Assembly: GCA_963978895.1 (NCBI GenBank) | Contig: OZ022241.1 | Span: 1,415,191 to 1,479,190, forward strand | DNA: 64,000 nt | Source of the DNA: Erpobdella octoculata | Taxonomy: Eukaryota > Annelida > Clitellata > Hirudinida > Erpobdellidae | Direction: 5' to 3' | Shown here: positions 18,643 to 30,626 of the stretch, piece after piece | Layout of the letters: each line of letters opens with the position of its first letter | How positions within the stretch are numbered: the first letter of the stretch is position 1 | The notes under the pieces: generated by a model | The model's database searches: none | The model's input: the letters and a program-made list of their open reading frames with translations, nothing else | What the model was told of the DNA's origin: nothing | Position numbers and translations under genes: made by a program

Positions 18643-20586
18643 ATGTCTGACGAGAAATTCATTGCGATGGGACAGGCCCTAGGCTATTCCGGAGAAGATT
18701 TAAGGAATTATGTCAAAGAGTTAAAGGATGAAGAAAGAGTTAGGAGATTAGAAGAACGTGAAGAAAAAAAACAAGAACGGGAAGAGCGAGAAAAAAAGGC
18801 TCAGCAAGAACGGGAAGAGCGAGAACGGGAACGTGAACACGAAGAGAAGAAGAATCAAGAAGCTAAAGAAGAGCGAGAACGGGAACGTGAACACGAAGAG
18901 AAGAAGAATCAAGAAGCTAAAGAAGAGCGAGAACGGGAACGTGAACACGAAGAGAAGAAGAATCAAGAAGCTAAAGAAGAACGAGAACGGGAACGGGAAC
19001 ACGAGTTAGAATTGAAAAAGCTGGAATTAGAGGCCCTAACGAAAAAAGAGCCAAAGGTAGAGGCAACAAAGATTCCTTATCCAAAGTTTTCTGAAGGTGA
19101 TGACATCGACGCATTTTTGCTGAGATTTGAGTCATTGGCAAAAGCCAATGGTCACCCTCAGAAGGATTGGGGAATGCTTCTAGGGTCGTTGCTTAGTGCG
19201 AAGACTTTGGAAGTGTTTGGCCAACTTAGCGATAGTCAGATGCAGGACTACAGAACGGCAAAGGAGGCACTCCTTCGTCGTTTTGGGAAGTCAGCGGAAG
19301 ACTATCGCATAATGTTTCGAGAGTCAATGCCTGAAACGGAGGAGACCTGGGAACATTATCTAGTGCGGCTAGATAGCCACCTCAGGCGCTGGGTAGATCT
19401 CGCGGGCAAACAAAATCTGTTGTTTTTGTTTCTGAAAGAGCAGTTTTTCGGAAAGTGCCCGGCGGGAATGGTCGAATACTTGTTGGATAAAGAGAGCATA
19501 GATGTCAATGAGCTGTGCCTTTGGGTAAACAAGTACAGCCAAGCCCATCCAGAGAAGAGGTTGGCAAAATTGGACAGCAATAGCAGGATGGGTTGGAACC
19601 GGGGTCAGTCGGTCAGTGACGCCAAAATGGTTGAACCTCGCTGCTACAACTGTCATCAAACGGGGCACATGGCAAGAGAGTGTCGGCAGAGTAGCCCTAG
19701 TAATCCTGTACTTTTTCAAACACGGAAAGAGACGACTACGTCAGCACCATGCAAGGATTCCGGTGTTGTGAATGCATGCGCTGCCATGGTGATGGAAGAA
19801 AAAATGGATGAGGTGGAATTGAAGTGTGGATGCATTTTTCCTGTCATTGCGGATGGTTGTTTGCACTCAGGAGAAAAATTTAAATTAACCAGAGGGTTTG
19901 TGAACAGAAAACCGGTAAAAGTTTTGAGGGACACTGGCTGTACTTCCATAATAGTAAAGGAATCATTAGTGCACCCGCGTCAGATGACCGGAAGAACAAG
20001 ACCCTGTGTTTTGATCGACGGCACAGTTCGAGTAGCTCCAACAGCAGTGGTAAAAATCAAAACAGACTGGTTCAGAGGAACTAGAGAGGTGGTCTGCATG
20101 AAAAACCTACTTTGCGATCTCGTGCTGGGAAATGTTGAAGGGGTAAGAGGTTTTGATGCAATGGCGGCAGGAAAACGCTTTGGTCGGAAACCACAGAAAT
20201 CCGCTTCCAACTACGACAGCACTCAGAGGAATGATCAGGTAAAGTTTGGAAAATCGTCGGCTAACTCGGAGCTGTATCAAAGCAAGGAAAGAAACACGTC
20301 TGCCATTTCAAAAGTAGGAAATAAAGTTGAGGCAAAAGTTCAAGCTTTGAATCCGCCAAAAGAAAGACCAAGGCTCAATCTTCTGCCTAGAGGCCAACAT
20401 GGAGGGGTGGGGAAAGTTGGAAAGTTGAATTCGGCAATCTTCGGAGATGCCCGCCCTGTTGACACAGCACGCAGAGAGATAGAGATTGAGAATAAGTTGA
20501 AAGGAAACTATTTCAAAGGCAAGGAGAACATCGGTGCTGACTTTCTTAGTCGTAAAGAGAGTGACGATGTAATCAAGAAACACTGA
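18643..20586 (+). CDS. Gag-protease polyprotein carrying an eIF4B-like segment
   Basis: 647 codons from an ATG 100 bp after the 5' LTR. Order: MSDEKFIAMGQALGYSGEDL; a charged coiled region with three copies of an 18-residue repeat (EEREREREHEEKKNQEAK); a Gypsy gag core (IPYPKFSEGDDIDAFLLRFE to about residue 310); a zinc knuckle CYNCHQTGHMAREC; then an aspartic-protease start LRDTGCTSIIV at about residue 427. After about residue 505 the sequence is no longer retroviral-type. PPKERPRLNLLPR and SAIFGDARPVDTARREIEIE closely resemble the conserved segment of host translation initiation factor eIF4B. The end, YFKGKENIGADFLSR, is the tail of a Gypsy RNase H. So RT and most of RNase H are replaced by host-derived sequence. 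The frame is fully open. Confidence 0.8.
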   Translation: MSDEKFIAMGQALGYSGEDLRNYVKELKDEERVRRLEEREEKKQEREEREKKAQQEREEREREREHEEKKNQEAKEEREREREHEEKKNQEAKEEREREREHEEKKNQEAKEEREREREHELELKKLELEALTKKEPKVEATKIPYPKFSEGDDIDAFLLRFESLAKANGHPQKDWGMLLGSLLSAKTLEVFGQLSDSQMQDYRTAKEALLRRFGKSAEDYRIMFRESMPETEETWEHYLVRLDSHLRRWVDLAGKQNLLFLFLKEQFFGKCPAGMVEYLLDKESIDVNELCLWVNKYSQAHPEKRLAKLDSNSRMGWNRGQSVSDAKMVEPRCYNCHQTGHMARECRQSSPSNPVLFQTRKETTTSAPCKDSGVVNACAAMVMEEKMDEVELKCGCIFPVIADGCLHSGEKFKLTRGFVNRKPVKVLRDTGCTSIIVKESLVHPRQMTGRTRPCVLIDGTVRVAPTAVVKIKTDWFRGTREVVCMKNLLCDLVLGNVEGVRGFDAMAAGKRFGRKPQKSASNYDSTQRNDQVKFGKSSANSELYQSKERNTSAISKVGNKVEAKVQALNPPKERPRLNLLPRGQHGGVGKVGKLNSAIFGDARPVDTARREIEIENKLKGNYFKGKENIGADFLSRKESDDVIKKH

Positions 20587-20614
20587 CGCGTTTCTTTTTT
20601 CGAAGAGGGGGGAT

Positions 20615-20731
20615 ATGTAAGATGAAGATAATTCATCTTACGTATTTTTCATAGTATTTGTTTATTTTATTTTATTATGTGTGCATTTTATTAGGATTGG
20701 ATATTTCGTAACAATAAGTCATATATATATG

Positions 20732-20778
<47 letters not shown>

Positions 20779-20837
20779 GTTTTTATATATATGTATGTGT
20801 GTATGTGTGTGCGTATTTACTAATTTTTTTTATCTAG

Positions 20838-20878
<41 letters not shown>

Positions 20879-21210
20879 TTTTCCTGATTTTGATTGGTAA
20901 GAATGTAAATATTATTTTGTGCATGAATTTTGAGAATCTAGACAGTGTGTTATAAAGTTGAGCGTTCGAGAAGAAAAATAAAAGTTTAAAGAGACGTGCT
21001 GCAGAGAGAAATTGGAATTTACAAAAGATTTGTTAGAACCGTGCGAAATTCTACAAAGTGAGAGAATTCAGTTTTATTTGAGTCCAGTTAAAAGATTTAT
21101 TTTTCAAGGGAGAATAATTAAGTTAAAATAAATTCGAGAAATATTGTGATATAAATAACTTCGACTTTAACGTTACGAATCGCTAGAAAGCATATTCCTC
21201 TACGTTTACA
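20615..21210 (+). repeat. 3' LTR
   Basis: Starts TGTAAGATGAAG, ends TTTACA; nearly identical to the 5' LTR. Confidence 0.85.
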
Positions 21211-22370
21211 GTAGGGATGTCACGGGTACCCGACCCGAAGTTCGGTACTACCCGGTCTTTTTTGGCTACCCGAACCCGAACTTTAGAAAACGCGAAACCC
21301 GAACTTTCTGAAAATTAAAACCCGAACTCTAATTTTCAAGAAAGGGAAACCCGAAATTTTGAAAATGAGAAACCCGACCCGATAAATAGTGTTTAGTTAT
21401 GATCAGTTGTCTATGGGATCAGTTGTCCGTGGGATCAGTTGTCCTGGGATCGGTTGTACTGGGATCAGTTGTCCTGGGATCAGTAGGCACTAACCCCCTT
21501 AGTAACTAGTATCATCACCAACTGGATGCTCATCGAACTTTTTCTGATTCATCGTATCTGTCATCCCTAGGTCATTAATTCTTATAATTCGATTCGTGTA
21601 ATGTTTTTCCAGCATGTCAGGTTTTTTTTGTAAAACGCTCTTGAAGTTGCAAAAAAATCGTTTTTTGTTGTTGGCCTGTGTAATTTTTATTTCCCAAAAG
21701 ATATAATAAATCTGAATGGAGAATGAGAATCTTTTTGTAAAAGACGAGCGAAATTATTACGAACATTTTATAACCATAACAAAATTCTATCAGTTTGTCA
21801 ATAGGATCATAATTTTAATCTCAATGATTGTAAAAGATAATTCATATATTACCATAGAGTACTAAAAACTAACTATATAGTACTCTATGATATGATATTA
21901 CGTACGCACCGAGAAGGGAGGGTCCAAAGTGATTGATTTTCGATTTCAGTAAATGTATGGATGTACAAATAATATACATGTGTCTGTATGATTGAAATTC
22001 TCGTTATCCTGATAGGTGCCGCTATAAATGTCCTCATTTTATATTAATAAATATTAATAATATCATAATTTCTAATAGTTCAAATTGACATGCAATACAG
22101 ATAAAATTTTAACATTTTTAAAATCAACGGTTGGGGTTAATGTTATATTTATTTAAATAATGATAATTAAATAAAATTCTGTTCTGTTAGATAACTTTAT
22201 ATATGATGAAAACAAATTATCTATATGACTACCCCCTTCATTAAGAATTTAAAAAAAAAGGTAAGGGGGTATTTCTTCCCCAGTCATCGACCCTATTTTA
22301 AGATAATATTTACGACGAACTTGGATATGATGAAAACTTGTATAATCGAAGAAAATAATAGCAAATCTAA

Positions 22371-22517
22371 TTAATGAATTCGCTTTAATTTAACAAAACA
22401 TTTCCTAATCTTATGTTTTTTTAGTACATTCAACATTTTAGTTTCTTGTTCTTTTTGTTCTAGGAGAGCCTTTAAATATTCTATCAACTGCTGTTGCTTT
22501 GAATGTTCTTGTAGAAG
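22371..22517 (-). CDS. Gene 1 last exon
   Basis: Acceptor TTTTTTATTCAG in phase 0. The frame reads LLQEHSKQQQLIEYLKALL, a Lys/Glu-rich stretch, and FVKLKRIH followed by TAA. 48 residues, possibly a short coiled coil. Duplicated at 16883-17029. Confidence 0.7.
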   Translation of the reverse strand, partial: LLQEHSKQQQLIEYLKALLEQKEQETKMLNVLKKHKIRKCFVKLKRIH

Positions 22518-24904
22518 CTGAATAAAAAAGAAAACATGAAATGTTATTTTCCACCATTTATTATTTGATGATCAATACCTCATATCATGAGGATCATATC
22601 TTACACGGCTACCGTTATGTTAATTTTATTTCAGGCCAAAAAAAACCATCAATTTTTGTAATTTCAGAGCAGGCAAGTTTTTTTGCCAAGAACAATGAAG
22701 ATAAATAAACAGATCTATCGAAAAATGTATGAAAATCAAAATAAAACAAAAACAAAACAATACAATATAATGAAATCATGAAATTCAAATTACAACCTCA
22801 CTGGAGCTGAGAGAGGCATTACTTTGTTTCTGTGTTGACCATGTAAATTCTGAACTTTCAGGCTCACACTTCACAACTATTTCAGTTTCGCTTACGAGTG
22901 ATGGGGATAAGTTGTCGATTTGTTTGATTAAATTCTTATTAAAGTCACTGTTTGATTCTGTTTTTGTCACAATGTCATTGTAAATCACTATGTTTTCCTT
23001 GTCAGTGAAGCTTAGTTGAATTGCATTTTTTTTCTCATAAGTTGAGTGTACACCATCAAATTCAGACCATTTATTAGGCTCGACTGGTTCTTTAGTGCCA
23101 TTAAAACTTCTAGATTTTTCTCTAAAAGACCCAATTCCAATAATAGGCCCTTCAAGTTCAGAGTTGAGGGCACATGCTTGATTTTGCCCATGTAACAGTA
23201 TACTCCCTAAGCTTCTTGAATCATTTTCATCCTCATTTTCTTGCTCCATTTTAATCTCTGTGTCCCAATGGCCATCCTGTGCTTTCTGCCTGCTAGAATA
23301 TGTCTGACATAGATCTCCTGTCCACAAAAATGAGTTGTCAAAATTACTTTTATTTTCATCTTCACTATCAGTCCTTGGTCTTTTGATGGCATCTCGTGCA
23401 GATATTTCAGACTCTCTTGAATCATTTTCATAATCTGTAAAGTTCGATGACAAAGACAATGAATAAATGCTTCTTGAATCTGAAGCACAGGAGAACGTCA
23501 TGTTTGAATCGTCGGTTTCAAACTTGTCAAAGTTTGATCTTGGATCCAGGTTGCTAACCCGGTGCAATTCTCCAAGGTAGTGGTGCTGGGTGCTGTTCAT
23601 GTTTGAGGAAAGCTGTTTTATGTGGAAATTGTTTTGATCAATGTTGTTGCTAATGTATGCAAGGACAACAAATTGTTGTTCTAGTGATTGTTGTTCAGAC
23701 TTTTTAAAATCATTTTCTTGCTCCATTTCTACCTCTGTGCCAAAATAGCCATTTTGTTGTTGAACCTGGTGTTGGTGTTGTGGGAGCAATGGCACCAGTT
23801 GGTTCGTTTCCTCAAAATTTTTCTGAACAGTTGGATCAGTCATGATGACATCCGTCCTCTCAGGCCTTCCAATCTGTGATGCTTTGAAGACAAAAAAAAA
23901 TTACAATCATTTAATGTTTTAAAATGTAAAACTTTATTAAACTCAACATTAAAAAATTTCTATACCTCCTCTGGACATGTTATGTGCGAGACATTTCTGG
24001 TACCTGCAGTATTTACAAAAAATCCTCGTATTAGGATTGATGATGCAAGATTTTTTTCTCCAGCAAACATAACGGTGGCTTTCCTGCTGACCTCTTATGA
24101 AGAATTCCTACAATGAGGATAATTGATTTTGCAGATTTGAAATTTAATGTGGGTGTTTCTAAGCTATTAATGCATAAATAATTTCTATTTTTAAAGCAGG
24201 ACTTATTAGCTTTCTTCTAGAAATATTCACTTTGAATATTTTAAATAAAAAATAATGATTATATTAATCTAGCAAGGCTACCTTTTGTTGCCATTGTTTT
24301 TTCGAGGTTTTCTTGTTTTTTTATGATAAAACATAAAATAATAAACCTATTTTTATATAATTTTATTAATTTTCACTTGTCCGGATGTCCGCGGGATGTC
24401 CGAGGACGTTTGAAAGTTCGGAAGATCATTATAAAACTCGCCTACAATAAAGGCTATATAATTTAATTAAACGAAAAAATTAAATAGCAAAAATTAATGA
24501 AAACTAAATTAAGGAAGCATATTGATAATGACTGCAAACAATTTCATCGTCATATTAACTATGAACATCTTTTATTTACTATTAGTGTGGTTACTAAGGA
24601 TTTTTAGAGGTTTGTCTATCGTTTCCTTCTCCGATTGTTTTCCCGATCCCGATCGCTCTGCCGCTCATTCTCGCTCTCCCATTTCCATTCCATTTTTTGC
24701 TTGCTCTCCTACTTGTTTTCCAGTTCCCTCTTGCTCTCCGGCTGATTTTCCTGTTCAGTTCTATCTCCCGGTCCTAGTTGCTTTCCAGTTCCCTCTTGCT
24801 CTTCCGCTCGGTCATTTTCCCGTCCCCTCTATCTCCCGCTTGCGTAACCGTTCCTGCCCACTCTTCAATTTCCGCTTGCTCTCCAGGTCCCGCTCACTCC
24901 CCAG

Positions 24905-24968
<64 letters not shown>

Positions 24969-27900
24969 TTTCCCTTTATTCTACCTTAGCAAGCGGGAAC
25001 GGAGAGCAAGCTAGAGCGGGAGAATAAGTGGGAACAAGAGAGCAAGCGGGAACGGAAGAGCAAGCGGAACGAGAGAGCAAGCGGGGAAGGAAACGAGAGC
25101 GTGAAAAAAACAGTAAAAAAATCTCTGAAAACCCGGGCAATGCCGGGTACCCTGCTAGTATATATATATATATATATAAAAGTAAAAGTTTGAACATTGA
25201 TTGATACCTGGCAACCTTTACATGTTATTGCACCAAAACGAATTCCAGCAGCAATGTCAGAACAAATCACGCATTTCTGTTGTTCTTCCAGCGGGGCAAT
25301 TTTCAGATGTCGAACTGCTGATTTATTAATAAATGATCTTTTAAATTTGAGCATCACAGATAATTTATTTAATACAAACCATTAAAAATCAAGCTTTCTA
25401 ATTAATTTATTTATAAATTATTTTAACGTATCTAAGATTAATACGGTTAACGTTTTTAATTCTAATAAGATCACATATACAAAAAATACGATGTCTACAT
25501 ATCTACACAGCTGGTGGACTTCTTTTCAGTCAATATTTTGCCACTGCAAACAAAAAAACTTTCTTCACCAACAACAAGCTCATTCAGCAACATTTTGACC
25601 ACTGCGTCATGTGCCTCTGAAACCAAACTTTCAACAGCAGTGGTTTCAGACAAACCACACTCAGGCAGATCACTGGCAGGTGATATATTTTCCTAACATG
25701 ATTTAATCTGAGACTTACTCTGAGACTTACAAAGTACTTGCATCTTGTTCTCATAAAATTTTTCGTATTCATTTTTTCATTTCTAGACTGTTTCAGAATC
25801 ATGTCCCTCAATTTTCGAGAGCTTGCTCCAATCTTTCAACGAGCAAATCTTTCTTGCCTCTCATATAAGGCCTCACAACATAAGCTGCTCTTTTGGCTCA
25901 GTTGATTTAAGCTCAAATAATGTGTTTAACCCTTTTTAAGACCAAAACTTTATTAAGATTTTTTATTATTTTTATTGATTACTTTAGGTTTTTTGCTCAT
26001 GTTTAAATGTGTATATTTTTAATTTTGACATATTTCAAACAAAACAAAAGGTATTTATTTTTTGAACATTGGTTCATAGACTGCTGAAAGCAACTCAAGT
26101 TTCAACCATGAGAACTTTGTTATACACAAAGTCATAAAATGAGTTTTAGTCTATAAAACTAGTGAGCCATAAAAACAAGTTTTTTTTTTCACAAATCCCG
26201 TATATTTCAAGATTCGCAAGCTTTTTATTTATTGCTAATTTTTCTTTTAAAACGACATTTTTTGAATTTATATAGATAAACATTTACATAATCGTAGTTG
26301 ATTTGTTTTTGTTTTAAAATATAGATAATTATTATTTTTAATTAAAAAAACCTTTTTTCTTTAGTAGAATATATTGTCATGAGAAGTGAGCCTATAATTC
26401 AAATTTCAGCTTGATTGGATGACCGGAAGTTAGTTAAATTTCACTTTCAAGGTTTGCAAAAATTCAATAAGAAAGCAAGACCGACGGTGAAGTTAATTTA
26501 AGGGAAAAATGCTCACATTCTGTAGCAGATTTAACTATTTATTACGAATATAAAAAATAGTAAAAAAAATTGAAGCTTTCCAAAATAAACAAAAACGTTT
26601 AAACACAAAAACGTCATGAAATTGTGTGTTCAGAAAGTGAACGATGGTCCAAAAGGAGTTAAAACCGGTTGTTACAAAAATGGTTTATGTTTATTGTATT
26701 TTAAGTTGCCTAACTTAGATGATAATAAGCTTCAACCATTTAATGTTTGATTTCTAACTCTTAGTTAAATTCCATATTTAAAAAATTCTATACCTTTTCT
26801 GGACATGTTATGTGCAAGACATTTCTGGAACCTGCAGTATCTACACGAATTCCTTCTATCGATATTGATGATGCAATTTTTGATCCTTTTGCAGACATAA
26901 GTATGGCTTTCCCTCAATCCTCTTTTAAAGAATGCCTAAAATAAAGATAATTGTTTTCACAGAAGTCAAAATTAATCACAAATACTCATTAATTTTTTTA
27001 ATAAGATAATTTCTAGCCCATCAATCCATAAACAATTTCTATTTTCATATCCACCTAAAAAAAAATTAAGGCAGGATTCACTACCAATTTTCCAAAAATG
27101 TTTGAGAAAAGAATTAAAATTTACAATATTAAATAATTTAACTAGAAAAATTAAATATATAATGTTGATGAGACATTAATGGATACCTGGCAACCTTGAC
27201 ACGTGAGCGCACCATAACAAATACCATTGGAAACATCAGAGCAAACCACGCATTTTTGTCGTTCTTCAAGTGGGGCGACCATCAGCGAACGAACTGTTGA
27301 TTCAGTAATAAACAATGTTTGACAATTTAACATCACAGATGATTTTTGAAATACTAGCTGGATTATCCAGAGGGTGAGGTGTAGAAGAAACAGTCAGAAC
27401 TAGGATGCAGTCTACTTAAATTAAAATAATTCTCCTTAATCTTGAAATGAATTAAAATTATAATAAAATGTTTATATAGCAATCTAAGTCTTTATCTACT
27501 TCATCATGATCAAGAGTTTACACGTTAATTGAAATTCCTTTCAGTATGTGTGCTCCATGGCTACCTGTTTATCTCATAATGAACTATGGACCACTCGCAG
27601 CAAGGCTATTCCCATCATCCAGGCTTTCAGCAAAAGAGCTAAGTTTATTTTAAGGTTAGTGAAAGGAGTTACCTTTGCGAAACAGTCAACCTGAGCAATG
27701 CAGGTAAACTCCTTGTTTCACGCAGGTGATGTCAGCCGACCCACAAGCTGACAGTCGAACGTCTTATCGCTATAGCACCATAGCCTCTATGTTTCTAACT
27801 ATAAATACAACCTCAGTGCCAGTCAATTTTAGAATTTTCTTGGTTGTTACCATTCACTTGTACATTGATTATTCTTTGGAGAACACTTTAGTCAGCTGGC

Positions 27901-30538
27901 TTTAGTGTGTTTGACCACTTGGCTATTTAAGTAATTGTGGATATCGCTGTGCTGAAATATTTCAGCTGCTGTTTGTTTACTGCAAGTTTGCATTGAATTG
28001 AGTTGTTTAGTTTTAAAATATGATATTAACATTTCTGAGATGTTGAGTTTTGCATTTATATGGTGCCAAGGAAATGCAGGTTACATCAATGTTCAACTGA
28101 ACAAACTGTCGATTCATTAATAAACAATGTTTGAAAACTCAGCGGTAGTTCAGAGAGGTGTATTGTAAAACAAGTAAGTTTTGAAAGAAATTTTTGGTTG
28201 CAACTTTTGTGAGGCACACTGAGAGAGAATTGTGACAACGACCATTTAATGCTTTTATTTCTAAAACGTCATTACATTCCACATTAAAAAAATTCTTTAC
28301 CTTTTTTGGACATGTTATGTGCGAGACATTTCTGGTACCTGCAGTATTTACACAAACTCCTCGTACTTGGATTGATGGTACAAGTTTTGTTACTCTTGCA
28401 AACATAAGAGTGGTTTTCGTTTTCTCCTCTTTTGAAGAACATCTACAATGAAGATGATTGATTAAATAGAAATTACTTATTCATTTTGCATAATGTGTAG
28501 ATGTCTAGGTCATCAATCAATCCATAAGCAAATTCCATATTCATATCAAATTAATTTAATACCATACAATTTTTTCTGAGAAAATAATTAAAATTTAAAA
28601 TACTAAATAATTTAACTAAAAAAAAACTTTTAAAAATTACATATATTAACTTGAAACAAATTATGGATACCTGGCAACTTCTACACACGAGTGCACCATA
28701 ATGAATTCCATGGGCAACTTCAGAGCAAATCACGCATTTCCGTTGTTCTTCTAGTGGGGCGACTATCAGCGGTCGAACTGTTGATTCAGTAATAAACAAT
28801 AATTCAAAATTTTTACATCAAAGATAATTTAATAACACTAGTTTGGTTATCCAGATAGCGAAAAGTAGAAAAAAGGCAAGACTAAGCATTACAGATAATA
28901 ATTTATAAAATACTAGCTGGGTTATCTGGAGGAAGAGGTGTGGAAGAAACAGTCTGACTGGGCTAAATTCAAATAATTTTCTTCAATCTTAACTATACAT
29001 GGTGTGTCGTTTCATGTGAAAGGAAAGATGTTGTGGGCTTGTGTTTAAAGTGTCCTTTTTTACAGCATAGAAACATGATCAATGATGGCTGATAATATAA
29101 AAACCTTAGAAAGGACTGAGCATAGGATTTGTGGCGTGGAATGTGGATTTGTATGACTTTATGTGCTAAACAGGATATGGATGTGATTGGTCTATAGACG
29201 AAACATTGATGGATACCTTGCATCGTAATACATTCCTTTGGCAGCATCAGATCAAACATTTTGGAAAGTCCAATACAAGAAAACTAGTAAATGTTTTACA
29301 ATCTTCAATAACTAGATAGGAAAGTAAATTTGATAGAAATTTGTTAAGAAATTTGCAGTGATTTGTAAAGCAGTCTTCAAACACAACTGAATTACGACTG
29401 TCACAAACTTCACAAATAAACTGTCAGCTACTATTGAGAAGTAGACAAAACCTCTATACAGTACAACTATGAACTTTTATTAAACAACTAAATTGTGCAA
29501 AGTTCAGCCTCTAAAAAGTACCTGAAATAGAGAAGCACTTCTATATATTATGCTAAGGTACGTGCACATAAATATAAATCAATCCTTAGAGGACAGCATT
29601 TTTAGTCTTCTTTATAACCAGTGTTGGGGAAGTTACTTTGAAAATTTAACTAGTTACTGTTACAAGTTACAAATATTCAAATGTAACTAGTTACAAGTTA
29701 CTAAAAATGTAACTGGCTACAAGTTACTAAAAATGTAACTAGCTACAAGTTACTAAAAATGTAATTAGCTACAAGTTACTAAAAATTTAACTAGTTACTT
29801 TGCAGTTACTTTAATTGTGAGACATGTTGGTCTAGTACTGCCATCATTGTCATTGACATTGCATTTGCTATTCTTATCTGCGAGCTGCTAACATTGTAAA
29901 AGTGCCGCCGGCCTGTTCCTTCGTGTAATAAGTGGCACTCAAAATTAATTTATTTTAATTTTTAAAGAAAAACAACTATCTAATGCTTTTATTTCTAAAA
30001 CTTCATTAAACTCCACCTTAGAAAAAAATTCTATACCAGTTCTGGACATGTTATGTGCGAGACATTTCTGGTACCGGCAATATCTACACAAACTCCTCGT
30101 ACTGAGATCGATGGTGCAAGTTTTGCTTCTCGTGCAAACATAAGTGTGGCTGTTTTTCATTCCTCTTAGGAAGAAATCCTACAATAAAAATGATTGATTA
30201 CAGAGATAGCAAAATTAAACAAGAATACTTATTCATTTTGCTTAATGTTTGGGTCATCAATCAATCCATAATCAATTTCCATATTCGTAGCCCAATTAAT
30301 TTAATACCATACAATTTTTTTCTGAGAAAAGTTTAAATCTAAATTATTAAATAATTTAACTAAACAAAAACTTAAAAAAATTAAATATATTATTTTGAAA
30401 CATTGATGGATACCTGGCAACTTCTACACACAAGTGCACCATAACGAATTCCATGGGCTACATCAGAGCACACTACGCATTTCTGTTTTTGATGTTGTTT
30501 TTCCTCCGGGGATACTGTCAATTCATTAATAAGAGATG

Positions 30539-30626
<88 letters not shown>

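Larger units (their letters stand above)
17952..21210 (+). mobile_element. Gypsy-type LTR retrotransposon lacking RT and integrase
   Basis: Long terminal repeats of about 0.59 kb lie at 17952-18543 and 20615-21210, differing mainly in TA number. The 5-bp target duplication is GTAGG (17947-17951, 21211-21215). The 3' LTR starts TGTAAGATGAAG after a polypurine tract (GAAGAGGGGGGATA). The 5' LTR starts at GATGAAG and lacks the first five bases. A primer-binding-like TTGGTGACCTCGACGT follows the 5' LTR. The only gene is a gag-protease fusion with an eIF4B-like insert; reverse transcriptase and integrase are missing, so mobility would need helper proteins. LTR identity indicates recent insertion. 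Confidence 0.85.
17248..22737. repeat. Tandem duplication, copy 2, split by an LTR element
   Basis: Second copy of the 2.2-kb unit, in two parts: 17248-17951 and 21211-22737. The site GTAGG|GATGTCACGG is intact in copy 1 at 15724, so the LTR element entered copy 2 after the duplication, or this copy only. Confidence 0.9.

Noticed and set aside
18748..19002. Minus-strand Phe/Ser/Leu-rich membrane-like protein
   Set aside because: Antisense shadow of the charged repeat of the gag gene.
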